Source: Thermohalobaculum sp050331395
GTDB taxonomy: Bacteria; Pseudomonadota; Alphaproteobacteria; Rhodobacterales; Rhodobacteraceae
Length of the DNA: 64,000 bases
Reading direction: 5' to 3'
Assembly (NCBI GenBank): GCA_050331395.1
Contig: JBHJGX010000003.1
Location: forward strand, 1 to 64,000
This document shows, piece by piece, positions 1 to 8,438 of this stretch. The first letter of the stretch is position 1. Every line of letters begins with the position of its first letter. Position numbers and translations under genes: made by a program. The notes under the pieces are model-generated. The model saw nothing but the letters and a program-made list of their open reading frames with translations, did no database searches and was not told where the DNA came from.

Positions 1-99
1 GGGGGGGGGGGGCGGGGGGCCCCCCCCAAGCCCGCCCCCCCCCCCCCGAGGCCCCCGCCCGCCGCCCCGCCCCGGGCCCCGCCAGCGCGCAAGCCCGGG
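1..99. other. Low-complexity G/C homopolymer sequence at window start
   Basis: The first ~60 bases consist almost entirely of runs of G then C, and the next ~40 are still almost pure G+C with very few A or T. Nothing else in the window looks like this. It reads as a low-quality contig end (for example a poly-G basecalling artefact) rather than genomic sequence. The frame of the following GSCFA gene stays open through it, so the true 5' end of that gene may be lost or corrupted here. Confidence 0.6.
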
Positions 100-156
100 C
101 TCGATCGCTGGACCCGCGGCATCCACAACGCCCGGAGCCGCATCGCCCGAGGCGTC

Positions 157-1038
157 GTGGTGCCGGAGCTGCCGCCCTCGTTCCAACTCGACCCGCAGGC
201 GCCGGTCTTCCATCTGGGCTCGTGCTTCGCGCGGGGGCTCGAAGGGGCGCTGGCCCGCCGGGGCGTGCGCGTCACGAGCCGGCCGGATCGTGCGGATCCG
301 AGCGATGTGGAGAAGGCGCACAGGCTCGGATTTCTCGACGTCGCGACGCCGCCCGAGCTGCTGCAGGAACTCGAATGGGCGTCCGGACGCCGGCAAATCA
401 GCGAGCGGAGCTTCCTCGCGCTGACCGATCTCTGGATCGACCCGCATCTCGGCGAGCGCGCCGGCGCCGGCAGCCTCGAGGCGCAGCGCAAGCGCCGGGC
501 CGCCATCGGGCGCTATTTCGCGCGGGCGTTCCAAGCCAAGCTCGTCGTCGTGACCTTTGGCGAGACCGAGATCTGGTTCGATCGCAAGACCGGCTTTGCG
601 CTTGCCGGGCCCCCGCCCGCCCGGCTGAGGTCGCTCGACCCGGACCGCTTCGGCCTTCGTCGGCTCGGCTACGACGATGTATACGGATATCTCAAATCGC
701 TCACGGCGCTCCTGCGCGGCGAGAACGGGGCGCGCAAGGTGATCCTCACGGTCTCGCCTGTGCCGATCGAGCGCACATTCGGTGGCGAGGACGTGATCGT
801 CGCAAACACGATCGCCAAGTCGACGCTGGTCACGGCCGCCGCAGCCATCGCCAGTGCCGAGACCGATGTGGACTATTTCCCAGTTTTCGAGGCGGTCACC
901 ACCTCGGACCCGCAGCGCGCATGGCTCCAGGACCGCCGGCATGTGTCGAAAGAACTGGTGACGGCGGTGATCGATGCGTTCGTGGAGCGCTATGGGCTCT
1001 TCCTCGTCCCGGACAGCCGGACCTCCGGGTCGGCCTGA
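157..1038 (+). CDS. GSCFA-domain protein (5' end uncertain)
   Basis: This protein carries the family-defining GSCFA motif at residues 21-25 of the 293-residue frame taken from a GTG codon at 157. GSCFA proteins are a bacterial family related to SGNH/GDSL-type hydrolases; the substrate is not known. A typical member has more sequence before the motif, and here the frame stays open upstream through the poor-quality window start (it reads RWTRGIHNARSR just before the GTG). The gene is therefore probably truncated or its start is misplaced. It ends 4 bp from the convergent Smr-domain gene. Confidence 0.75.
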   Translation: MVPELPPSFQLDPQAPVFHLGSCFARGLEGALARRGVRVTSRPDRADPSDVEKAHRLGFLDVATPPELLQELEWASGRRQISERSFLALTDLWIDPHLGERAGAGSLEAQRKRRAAIGRYFARAFQAKLVVVTFGETEIWFDRKTGFALAGPPPARLRSLDPDRFGLRRLGYDDVYGYLKSLTALLRGENGARKVILTVSPVPIERTFGGEDVIVANTIAKSTLVTAAAAIASAETDVDYFPVFEAVTTSDPQRAWLQDRRHVSKELVTAVIDAFVERYGLFLVPDSRTSGSA

Positions 1039-1042
1039 GCGG

Positions 1043-1690
1043 TCAACGGCCCTTTTTGAGATAGACATAGAGCGCACCGGCGCCGCCATGGCGTTGATGC
1101 GCCTCGAAGATCCCGACGATCCGCCCCGCATAGGGCCCGGAGCGGAGCCACCGCGGCACGGTCTGTCGGAGCACGCCGCGGTCGGGCGCCATATAGTCGA
1201 GCTCGTCTCGAGGTTTGCGCCCACCCTTGCCGGTGATGACCAGGACGCAGCGATGGCCTTGCCGGATCGCCTGGCCGATAAACGCGTCGAGACGGCGATG
1301 CGCCCGCTCGGCGGTCAACCCGTGCAGATCGAGCCGCGCATCGGGGGGACGCTCGCCGCGGCGGAGACGCTCGGCGGTGCGCCGGTCGAGCCCGGGTTCT
1401 GGACGGCCGACCGGGTCCGGACGATCCGAGCCGCCCGTCAGCTGCCAGCCGAGACCGGGGACCGGGCGACCGATCGGTTTGACCACCCGTGACGGCAGGC
1501 TCTGCTCGGAGACCGGACGTGGCGGATCCGGCAACGGATCGGTGGCGGGCGCGGTGGGGCGGTGGGGTTCGCTGACCGGGCCCGCATGGCGGCTCGACGG
1601 GCTGCGAAGCGGCGTGAGCGTCCGTGCAACCCGCTCCCAAATCGCCCGGTCTTCGGGTCTGAGACCCCGGCGTCGCCCCCGCCCGGTCAT
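1043..1690 (-). CDS. Smr-domain protein
   Basis: A 215-residue protein with a disordered, Pro/Arg-rich N-terminal half and a C-terminal Smr (small MutS-related) domain. Visible Smr signatures are LDLHG at 120-124, TGKG at 153-156 and HGGAGALYVYL at 201-211, the canonical set for this nuclease-like domain. Stand-alone Smr proteins are linked to nucleic-acid nicking or RNA processing, but the role of this one cannot be read from sequence. It lies 38 bp downstream of mltA on the same strand and is probably co-transcribed with it and the Tim44-domain gene. Confidence 0.9.
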   Translation of the reverse strand: MTGRGRRRGLRPEDRAIWERVARTLTPLRSPSSRHAGPVSEPHRPTAPATDPLPDPPRPVSEQSLPSRVVKPIGRPVPGLGWQLTGGSDRPDPVGRPEPGLDRRTAERLRRGERPPDARLDLHGLTAERAHRRLDAFIGQAIRQGHRCVLVITGKGGRKPRDELDYMAPDRGVLRQTVPRWLRSGPYAGRIVGIFEAHQRHGGAGALYVYLKKGR

Positions 1691-1728
1691 GCGGGCCGCC
1701 CGTGAGGCTGAGGGGCCGACCGCATCGC

Positions 1729-2766
1729 TCAGCCCGCCGGCAGATCGCGGGGCACGAGCCGGATCACCCGCCCCCGCGCCCGGAGCGCACCGGCGCGCGC
1801 ACCGGCCTCCGTCCCCGACCCCAGGAAGAGATCGAGCCGTGCGGGGCCCTTGATCGCGCTGCCGGTATCTTGAACGAGCACGAGCCGGCGCACCGGACCC
1901 CCCTCGGTGCCGGGGCCCGGCGGGTTCTCGCCCTCGATCCAGAGCAAGCTCCCGGCGGGGTGATGCGCCGGGTCCGCCGCAGCCGAGACCCCCGCGCTGA
2001 GCGGGAGGCCTGCGGCACCGATCGGGCCCGCATCGTCAGGCAGCCCATCGACCCGACGAAAGAAGATGAAGGAGGAGTTTTCCGCCATCAGCGCCCGGCC
2101 CCGATCCGGATCGGCGCGCAGCCAGGCGGCGAGGGTCTGGGCAGTGATCTCGGCGGGCGGCGTGCCCGTCCGCTCGGCCAGAAGGCGGCCGATCGAGCGG
2201 TAGGGATACCCGTTCTTGCCCGCATAACCCACGCGCATGATCCGTCCGTCCGGAAACCGGAGACGTCCGGACCCCTGCACATGGAGAAAGAACGCTTCGA
2301 CCGGATCCGCAAGCCAAGCGATCTCGAGCCCTCGGCCGGCGAGGGCGCCCGCCTCGATCTCGGCGCGGGTCGGCAGCGGCGCGGCCGCGACGGGCGGAGC
2401 ATAAAGGGGAACCGGATAACCCGGGGCGAAGGACGGCGCGGCGGCGAGTTCGGGTTCGAAATACCCGGTAAAAAGCGCCTCTCCCTCGACGGCGACCGGG
2501 CGGAACCCGGCCTCGAGCGCGGCACGGGGCGCGTCGGGTCGACGGAGCGCCGCACAGCTCGTGCCGGGTCGCGTGCGGCAATGGCGCTCCAAAGCGGCCA
2601 GAACGCCCGCGTGGTCGGCGACGGCCCACCCGTCCAGATCATCGAACGTGAGCGGCGCACATCCGGAGGCGAGCAACGTTGCGAGCGCCGCCGCGGCTTG
2701 AGGGATCCGCGCCCACGGGCCGCGCGTCGTCCGAGCGGCGCGGTCCCGACCGATGGCGCCGGACAT
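1729..2766 (-). CDS. mltA: Membrane-bound lytic murein transglycosylase A
   Basis: A 345-residue lipoprotein that cleaves the glycan strands of peptidoglycan to 1,6-anhydromuropeptides. A hydrophobic signal segment ends in a lipobox with the lipidated cysteine at residue 36. MltA-family motifs are GYFEPEL at 101-107, HVQGSG at 162-167, and a C-terminal 3D-type segment containing DTGSAIKGP and LDLF, which holds the catalytic aspartate in the family. It should act at the periplasmic face of the outer membrane. It starts 5 bp after the Tim44-domain gene, so the two are almost certainly one transcript. Confidence 0.93.
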   Translation of the reverse strand: MSGAIGRDRAARTTRGPWARIPQAAAALATLLASGCAPLTFDDLDGWAVADHAGVLAALERHCRTRPGTSCAALRRPDAPRAALEAGFRPVAVEGEALFTGYFEPELAAAPSFAPGYPVPLYAPPVAAAPLPTRAEIEAGALAGRGLEIAWLADPVEAFFLHVQGSGRLRFPDGRIMRVGYAGKNGYPYRSIGRLLAERTGTPPAEITAQTLAAWLRADPDRGRALMAENSSFIFFRRVDGLPDDAGPIGAAGLPLSAGVSAAADPAHHPAGSLLWIEGENPPGPGTEGGPVRRLVLVQDTGSAIKGPARLDLFLGSGTEAGARAGALRARGRVIRLVPRDLPAG

Positions 2767-2771
2767 CGGGG

Positions 2772-3443
2772 TTACTCGCCCGTGGCGCTCAGGAGCCAGT
2801 TGGGGTTCTGCGAACCCATCACGCGGGAGAACGTCCAGATATCGGTCTGACGCCGGACTTCGTTCGGATCGCCCTCGACGATCCGCCCTTCCTTGTCACG
2901 GACCGCGGTGATCATCTCGCCGACAAAGCGCAAGGTGAGATCGGCCTCGGCGGTCTCGGCGTCGTATCGCAGACTGTCCACCCGGATATCCCGCACGCCG
3001 ATAAATTTTGCATCGACGGCGAGGCCCTGTTCCTCGCGGCTGCGGATGACCCGCTCGAAGGCCTGATAGACATCCGGCGTCAACAAGTCTTGCAGCGTCG
3101 CACGGTCGCCCTCTTCATAGGCCATGAGGACCATTTCATAGGCCGAGCGGGCGCCGTGGAGGAACTCTTCCATGCTGAAATCCGGCTCGATGGACCGGAT
3201 CTCGCCGAGCGCCTGACGCGCCTCCGGATCGAGCCCCCGGACCGCCGCCGCTTCGAGTTCGTCCGCCTCGCTGTCCTCGCCGCTGCTGTTGACCTGCGGC
3301 CCGGCCTCGTTCGAGCGGCCGCCCATTCCGGTCGATGGCGGCTCGTAACCGGTGCGAGTGCCGATGACGGAGCGCAGCCGATAGAGCACGAACGCGGCAA
3401 TCGCGAAAAGGATGATAAATTCGATCAGCTGAGAAGAGTTCAT
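2772..3443 (-). CDS. Tim44-like domain membrane protein
   Basis: A 223-residue protein with an N-terminal transmembrane helix (about residues 6-22), a polar Gly/Ser/Glu-rich linker, and a C-terminal Tim44/TimA-type domain of roughly 150 residues. Bacterial members are related to the mitochondrial import subunit Tim44 and are common in alphaproteobacteria next to mltA, secB and fxsA, as here. A role in inner-membrane or envelope protein handling is often suggested but is inference. It is divergent from fxsA. Confidence 0.88.
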   Translation of the reverse strand: MNSSQLIEFIILFAIAAFVLYRLRSVIGTRTGYEPPSTGMGGRSNEAGPQVNSSGEDSEADELEAAAVRGLDPEARQALGEIRSIEPDFSMEEFLHGARSAYEMVLMAYEEGDRATLQDLLTPDVYQAFERVIRSREEQGLAVDAKFIGVRDIRVDSLRYDAETAEADLTLRFVGEMITAVRDKEGRIVEGDPNEVRRQTDIWTFSRVMGSQNPNWLLSATGE

Positions 3444-3725
3444 GCCTGGCCTTCCTTGCTCGCCTTCGCGTCGTCCTCGCCCGGATCCGCGGTTGCCCCA
3501 CTCCGCAATCGCCCGAGGCCCCGTGCGTCCCGCGCGGCCCCCGGCAGCCTTCGCTTGGCTTTCAGGGGGGCGGCCTCGCTGAACCGCCTATGTAAGGCCA
3601 AACGATCGGAGTGTCTATCGACGCCACCGGCTTTCGAGCGCACGCCACGCCGGTTGTTCGGCCGTTTCGAGCGCCCTACCTGCCAATGACGCCAATTCCA
3701 TGACCGCTCCGGAGACGCTTCGCCC
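3444..3725. other. Divergent intergenic region (Tim44-domain gene / fxsA)
   Basis: This 282-bp gap separates the minus-strand Tim44-mltA-smr genes from the plus-strand fxsA-secB pair, so it must hold promoters in both directions. I could not identify a convincing -35/-10 pair, operator or hairpin by eye, and no credible small reading frame with a ribosome-binding site was found. Confidence 0.5.
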
Positions 3726-4262
3726 ATGTTCCTATTCCTCGCGCTCGTTCTCGTGCCGATAATCGAGATCGCGCTCTTCATCGAGATGGGCCAGTGGATC
3801 GGCACCTGGCCGACCGTGGGTATCGTGGTGGCGACCGCGTTCCTCGGAACGGTTCTTTTGCGGGCCCAGGGGTTTGCCGCAATCGCCCGGTTGCAGCAGC
3901 GCCTCGCCGAGGGGGAAGACCCCTCGGACACGCTGGCCCACGGAGCGCTGATCCTCGTGTCGGGGATCGTGCTGGTGACGCCCGGGTTTTTCACCGACGC
4001 CATCGGGTTTCTGCTGCTCGTGCCGGCAGTGCGGAGGATGGTGATCCGCAGTCTGGCGCGGCGCTTCGCGCACGCGGTAATAACGCGTGTGGAGCTCAGC
4101 CGCGCGGGACAGACCCACGATCCTCGCTCCGACCCACGCGGCACCGTGGAAACCTCGTGGGAAGAGGTGGACGAGACCGAGACGGACGCGCCACGCGGGA
4201 CCGGTCCGGCGAGCGGTTGGGAAAAACCCCCTGCCGCGGGACCGGACACGTTGCGGCCCTGA
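3726..4262 (+). CDS. fxsA: FxsA family membrane protein
   Basis: A 178-residue integral membrane protein of the FxsA family. The N terminus is a strongly hydrophobic helix, followed by a second helix near 28-45 and a hydrophobic hairpin near 75-105 containing the characteristic LVTPGFFTDAIGF stretch. The C-terminal ~65 residues are polar and probably cytoplasmic. In E. coli FxsA (suppressor of F exclusion of phage T7) the biochemical function is unknown. It lies 56 bp upstream of secB, as in many Rhodobacterales. Confidence 0.9.
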   Translation: MFLFLALVLVPIIEIALFIEMGQWIGTWPTVGIVVATAFLGTVLLRAQGFAAIARLQQRLAEGEDPSDTLAHGALILVSGIVLVTPGFFTDAIGFLLLVPAVRRMVIRSLARRFAHAVITRVELSRAGQTHDPRSDPRGTVETSWEEVDETETDAPRGTGPASGWEKPPAAGPDTLRP

Positions 4263-4318
4263 GGGACATCTGCTAGCGCACGCGCAATGTTCGCCCGTCG
4301 ACGCAAGGAGCCGTCCCG

Positions 4319-4837
4319 ATGACCGATACAACCAGCCAAGACGCCGCCGCGGCGCTCGGCCTCGACCCGAACAACCTGCCGATGGCACGGATGCTCGCCC
4401 ACTTCACCCGCGACCTCTCGTTCGAAAACGTCGGCGTGATGGAGGGCACCGCCCAGCAGGGACAACCGGAGATTTCGGTCAATGTCGGCATGGATGCGGG
4501 CAAGATCACCGATGACCGCTATCAAGTGAACATGAAGATCAACGCCAAGGCCGTGACCGGCGACAACACGCGGTTCCTGGTCGAACTCGATTACGCGGGG
4601 ATCTTTCAGTTCGAAAACGTGCAGCAGCAGCACGTGCACCCGTTCCTCTTCATCGAATGCCCGCGGCAGCTTTTGCCGTTTGCCCGCCGGGTGATCGCCG
4701 ATGTGACCCGCGATGGCGGCTATCCGCCGCTCATGCTCGACAATGTCGATTTCGCTAAGCTCTATCGCCAGCGCGTCGAAGCGGCCCGGGCCAAGCAGGC
4801 CGAAGGCGGCGATACGGGCGCGCCGCAGCAAGCCTGA
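4319..4837 (+). CDS. secB: Protein-export chaperone SecB
   Basis: A 172-residue SecB, the tetrameric cytosolic chaperone that holds preproteins unfolded and hands them to SecA. The whole family fold is present, including the RMLAHFTRDLSFEN start of the first strand and the conserved LDNVDFAKLY near the C terminus. An N-terminal extension of about 20 residues and an acidic C-terminal tail are usual in alphaproteobacteria. An AAGGAG-like ribosome-binding site lies just upstream. It is convergent with dnaQ, with 9 bp between them. Confidence 0.97.
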   Translation: MTDTTSQDAAAALGLDPNNLPMARMLAHFTRDLSFENVGVMEGTAQQGQPEISVNVGMDAGKITDDRYQVNMKINAKAVTGDNTRFLVELDYAGIFQFENVQQQHVHPFLFIECPRQLLPFARRVIADVTRDGGYPPLMLDNVDFAKLYRQRVEAARAKQAEGGDTGAPQQA

Positions 4838-4846
4838 GCGATCCGG

Positions 4847-5566
4847 TCAGTCGGTCGGGTATCGGGCCCAGACCGACGCGTCGCCGAATTCTGCGATAAA
4901 AGCCGCGTGGCGGGCGCGCTCCGCTTCGGTGAGAAGCGGGGCCAAAGGCTGAGGACGCGGGCGGGCGCGACTGCGGTCAGCGGGTGCCTCGCCGGCTGGG
5001 AGTTGTCGACTTGCCTCGGTGCCGAGACCCAAGCCCCGCTGGCGCCCCCCTTGCAGGCCAAGATAGACGTCGGCCAACAGCTCGCAGTCGAGCAGCGCGC
5101 CGTGCTTGTCTCGCGTCGAGTTGTCCACCCCGAACCGCCGGCAGAGCGCATCGAGCGAAACCTGCGCGCCCGGAAATGCCTCCCGCGCCAAGGCGAGCGT
5201 ATCGACGGCCCGGCTGTCGGGGAGGCGGGGACGGCCGAGCCGGGTCAACTCGGCGTTCAGCATTGCCATATCGAACGCGGCGTTGTGTATGACGAGCGGA
5301 TCCCCGGCGATGAAACCGAGGAACGCGTCCGCGATCTCAGCGAATTTCGGTTGATTGCGGAGAAAGTCGTCGCCGAGCCCGTGCACTTGGTAGGCGTCCG
5401 CCGGCATCGGCCGTTCGGGGTTGATGTACCAGCGCTCGGCCCGGCCCGTCGGCAGGCCGTTTCGAAGCTCGACGGCGGCGATCTCGACGATCCGGTGACC
5501 CTCAGACGGGTCGAGCCCAGTGGTCTCCGTATCGAGCACGATCTCGCGCGGGGCGGGCTCACGCAT
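4847..5566 (-). CDS. dnaQ: DNA polymerase III epsilon subunit (proofreading exonuclease)
   Basis: A 239-residue DEDDh 3'-5' exonuclease that proofreads DNA synthesis in the replicative polymerase. Exo I is LDTETTG at 11-17 (Asp12, Glu14), Exo II is HNAAFD at 94-99 (Asp99), and Exo III has the HGALLDCELL stretch (His155, Asp160). The C-terminal ~60 residues are Arg/Pro-rich and would bind the polymerase alpha subunit. The start overlaps the end of coaE by 8 bp, so translation is probably coupled. The position beside coaE, aroE and maf is typical of the region next to the origin in alphaproteobacteria. Confidence 0.96.
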   Translation of the reverse strand: MREPAPREIVLDTETTGLDPSEGHRIVEIAAVELRNGLPTGRAERWYINPERPMPADAYQVHGLGDDFLRNQPKFAEIADAFLGFIAGDPLVIHNAAFDMAMLNAELTRLGRPRLPDSRAVDTLALAREAFPGAQVSLDALCRRFGVDNSTRDKHGALLDCELLADVYLGLQGGRQRGLGLGTEASRQLPAGEAPADRSRARPRPQPLAPLLTEAERARHAAFIAEFGDASVWARYPTD

Positions 5567-6179
5567 GGCTCGCTCTCCTCTCTCGTCGGGCGAGGCGGCG
5601 GAGATCCGCCAAGATGCGCCGGAGTTCGACCCGGGCGGCGCTGTGGCCGCGATGGGTCTCGATCACATGGTCGGCATGGGCCCGTTTGACCGGATCAGGG
5701 GTTTGTTTGGCGAGGATCGCGGCAAACGCCGCTTCGGTCATGCCCGGACGCGCGAGGACGCGGGCCCGCTGAACCTCGGGAGGTGCGGAGACGACGACAA
5801 CGCAATCGAATGCGCGCGCGGCCCCGGTCTCGAAGAGAAGCGGGATATCGCACACTGCCAAGTCGGCGCCCTCGCTCTCCGCGCGGGCGAGAAACGCATC
5901 GCGGTCCCGCGCCACCAACGGATGGATCGCCGCTTCGATCCGAGACAACAGCGACGGGTCGGTCAGGATGGCAGAGCGGAGGGCCGTGCGGTCGACCCCG
6001 TCTGGGCCCACCGCTTCGGGGGCGAGCCGCGCAATCGCCTCGGTCCCCGCCGCAGCCGGGCCATAGAGCCGGTGGACGGCCGCATCCGCGTCCCAGACGG
6101 GCACGCCCTCTGCCGCGAAGACCCGTCCGGCCGTCGATTTTCCCATGCCGATCGAGCCTGTGAGCGCGACCCGGATCAT
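5559..6179 (-). CDS. coaE: Dephospho-CoA kinase
   Basis: A 206-residue kinase that phosphorylates the 3' hydroxyl of dephospho-CoA, the last step of coenzyme A synthesis. The P-loop GSIGMGKST is at residues 8-16, DADAAVH follows, and CDIPLLFE is the family's conserved substrate region. I chose the ATG at 6179 because MIRVALTG is the normal N terminus and its ATG overlaps the aroE stop as ATGA; a longer open frame upstream is antisense-type shadow over aroE. It overlaps dnaQ by 8 bp downstream. Confidence 0.95.
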   Translation of the reverse strand: MIRVALTGSIGMGKSTAGRVFAAEGVPVWDADAAVHRLYGPAAAGTEAIARLAPEAVGPDGVDRTALRSAILTDPSLLSRIEAAIHPLVARDRDAFLARAESEGADLAVCDIPLLFETGAARAFDCVVVVSAPPEVQRARVLARPGMTEAAFAAILAKQTPDPVKRAHADHVIETHRGHSAARVELRRILADLRRLARRERRASHA

Positions 6180-7021
6180 TCGGCGAGGCAAGCTTCTCTG
6201 AGCGCCGCATCGATGCGCGGGTCGATGCCGAACCACGCATCGAAGGCCGGTCGGGCCTGATGAAGCAACATGCCGAGCCCGTCGACGGCGATGAGCCCGC
6301 GGGCACGGGCGGCCGACAGGAGCGGGGTCTCGAGCGGGGCATAAACGATGTCGGTCACCACGGCGCCCTCGGGCGCGGCCTCGAGCGCGATCTCGAGCGG
6401 CGGGTTGCCCTCCATGCCGAGCGCGGTCGCGTTCACGATCGTGTAAGCCCCGGCGAGCGCATCTGCCCGGGCCTCCCAGGCCTCGGTCACGATGGGGCCG
6501 CCGAACTCGCCCGCCAGGGCCTCGGCGGTCTCTCGCGTGCGATTGAGCAGACGAAGCTCCGGGCAGCCGGCCTCGCGGAGCGCGTAGAGAATGGCCCGCG
6601 ACGCCCCGCCAGCACCGAGCACCACGGCAGGCCCTGCCGCCGGCGACCAGCCGGGCGCGCCCGCCCGCAACGCCTCGACGAAACCATAGCCGTCGGTGTT
6701 GTCCGCGACGATGCAGCCCCCGGGCGAGAACCGGATCATGTTCGCCGCGCCGATCGCCCGGGCGGCCTCGGTCGCCTCGTCGGCGCATTCGAGTGCGGCC
6801 CGTTTGTGCGGGATGGTGACGTTCACGCCGCGCATGCCGGTCTTCGGCAAGGCACGGTAGACCTCGGCAAAATCCTCCGGCGCCACGGCGAGCGGCAGAT
6901 AATGGCCCCCGATCTCGTAGGTCTCGAACCAATAGTCGAAGATCGCCGGGGATTTCGAGTGCCGGATCGGCCAGCCCATCACCCCGGCGGTCAGTGGCCG
7001 GGCATCGTCCGTTTCGGTCAT
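6176..7021 (-). CDS. aroE: Shikimate dehydrogenase (NADP+)
   Basis: A 281-residue AroE that reduces 3-dehydroshikimate to shikimate in aromatic amino acid synthesis. Substrate-binding SKSP is at 22-25, the catalytic lysine is Lys73 in NVTIPHK, the paired aspartate is Asp110 in DNTD, and the nucleotide-binding loop is GAGGAS at 136-141. The start overlaps the end of maf by 4 bp and the stop overlaps coaE by 4 bp, so the chain maf-aroE-coaE-dnaQ looks translationally coupled. Confidence 0.96.
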   Translation of the reverse strand: MTETDDARPLTAGVMGWPIRHSKSPAIFDYWFETYEIGGHYLPLAVAPEDFAEVYRALPKTGMRGVNVTIPHKRAALECADEATEAARAIGAANMIRFSPGGCIVADNTDGYGFVEALRAGAPGWSPAAGPAVVLGAGGASRAILYALREAGCPELRLLNRTRETAEALAGEFGGPIVTEAWEARADALAGAYTIVNATALGMEGNPPLEIALEAAPEGAVVTDIVYAPLETPLLSAARARGLIAVDGLGMLLHQARPAFDAWFGIDPRIDAALREACLAE

Positions 7022-7617
7022 TCGAGAAGCACCCCTTGTGCGCGGAGAAAACCGAGGACTTCGAGGAGCGGCAGACCGAGCACAGTGAAATGGTCTCCCT
7101 CGACCCGCGCGAAGAGCTGGGCGCCCCGCCCCTCCAGGTGATAGGCGCCGACAGAGCCGAGCACCGCCTCATCGACCTCGTCGAGATAACGCTTGAGGAA
7201 CGCGTCGGTAAAGGGCCGCATCCGCAAACGCGCCTGGCCGATATGGCGCCAGACGGGTGCGCCGTCGCGGGCGATCACCGCAGCCGAGAGCAAAAGATGC
7301 GTCTGCCCGCGGAGCGCGGCCAGTTGATCCCGGGCAGCGGCGAGGTCGGGCGGCTTATCGAAGACCCGGCCGTCCTGGACGAGTACCTGATCGGCGCCGA
7401 GAACCAGTCGACCCGGAAGGCGGGCGCTCACCCGGCACGCCTTGAGCTCGGCCAGCGTATCGGCCAGATCCCGCGGCGGCGCCGCCTCCGCTTGCATCGC
7501 GGCCTTCACCGCCGCCTCGTCGATCCGAGCGGGGTGAATTTCGATCTCGACGCCGGCCGCTCCGAGAAGCGCCGCCCGCGTTTCGCTCGCGCTCGCCAGA
7601 ACAAGGCGCTCCGTCAC
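7018..7617 (-). CDS. maf: Maf-family nucleoside triphosphate pyrophosphatase
   Basis: A 199-residue Maf protein, a house-cleaning pyrophosphatase acting on non-canonical or modified nucleotides. The N-terminal LASASETR (7-14) is the Maf phosphate-binding motif in slightly variant form (usually LAS.SPRR), and GADQVL is the conserved second motif. Which subfamily (dTTP/UTP or m7GTP) cannot be decided by eye. It overlaps the DUF299 gene upstream and aroE downstream by 4 bp each. Confidence 0.93.
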   Translation of the reverse strand: MTERLVLASASETRAALLGAAGVEIEIHPARIDEAAVKAAMQAEAAPPRDLADTLAELKACRVSARLPGRLVLGADQVLVQDGRVFDKPPDLAAARDQLAALRGQTHLLLSAAVIARDGAPVWRHIGQARLRMRPFTDAFLKRYLDEVDEAVLGSVGAYHLEGRGAQLFARVEGDHFTVLGLPLLEVLGFLRAQGVLLE

Positions 7618-8438
7618 GGCCGGGGTCTCCGATCCAACTGCACCATGATCGCCGCGGCGGTTTCCTCGATCGAGCGGCGCGTAACGTCGATCACCGGGAT
7701 GCGATGGCGCTCGAAGAAAAGGCGGGCTTCGGTCACCTCGTGGCGCACGCTCTCCAAATCCGCGTAATCGGGCGAGCGATCTCCCAAGCTCTCGAGGCGC
7801 TGGCTGCGGATATGCGCCAACCGGGTCGGGCTGAGGGTGAGACCGATCACCGGCACGCCTGCGGCAAGCGCGTCGTAGAACTCCGGACCCGGCTCTTGCC
7901 CGGGGATCAACGGCATATTCGCCGCCTTGATGCCGCGATGCGCGAGATAGACGCAGGTCGGCGTCTTCGAGCTGCGGCTGACGCCCGTCAGGATCACATC
8001 GGCGCGGGAGAGCCGGCTCCCCGCATGCCCGTCATCCGTGTTCATCGCGAAATCGAGGGCTGCGATCCGGGCGAAATAGGCCTGGTCGAGGATATGTTGC
8101 ATCCCGACCCCGCGCTCTGGCGGGCGGCCGAACCAATCGGCGAGCGTGGCGAGGATCGGGTCGAGGACCGCGAGCGCCGGCACCGCGCATTCCGCCGCCA
8201 CACGCTCGAGCCGGGCGCGGTGCTCTGCATCGACAAGGGTGTAGAAAACCGGGCCCGGCATCCGCCGCAGGTCCGCCAATGCCCCATCGAGCACATCGGT
8301 CGAGCGTACGAACACGGTCAGCCGGATCTCCGTGTCGATCCCTTCGAAAGGCGCAAGGCACGCGCGCGCGACCGCGTTCAGCGTCTCGCCGGTCGAATCG
8401 GACACCAAGTGGATCGGATAGGGCTGCGCGTCGGCCAT
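7614..8438 (-). CDS. Bifunctional kinase/pyrophosphorylase regulating PPDK or PEP synthase (DUF299)
   Basis: A 274-residue DUF299 protein. Members reversibly phosphorylate a threonine on pyruvate phosphate dikinase or PEP synthase, using ADP as kinase donor and phosphate for reactivation. Visible motifs are SDSTGET near 13-19 and the P-loop GVSRSSKT at 152-159. Which target it acts on depends on which enzyme the genome encodes. It is the first gene of the minus-strand chain running away from the proposed origin, a position also reported for this family in Caulobacter-type origins. Confidence 0.93.
   Translation of the reverse strand: MADAQPYPIHLVSDSTGETLNAVARACLAPFEGIDTEIRLTVFVRSTDVLDGALADLRRMPGPVFYTLVDAEHRARLERVAAECAVPALAVLDPILATLADWFGRPPERGVGMQHILDQAYFARIAALDFAMNTDDGHAGSRLSRADVILTGVSRSSKTPTCVYLAHRGIKAANMPLIPGQEPGPEFYDALAAGVPVIGLTLSPTRLAHIRSQRLESLGDRSPDYADLESVRHEVTEARLFFERHRIPVIDVTRRSIEETAAAIMVQLDRRPRP

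Noticed and set aside
3440..4831. 463-codon minus-strand open frame
   Set aside because: Lies over fxsA and secB, which are clear on the plus strand; composition is that of reverse-complement coding sequence.
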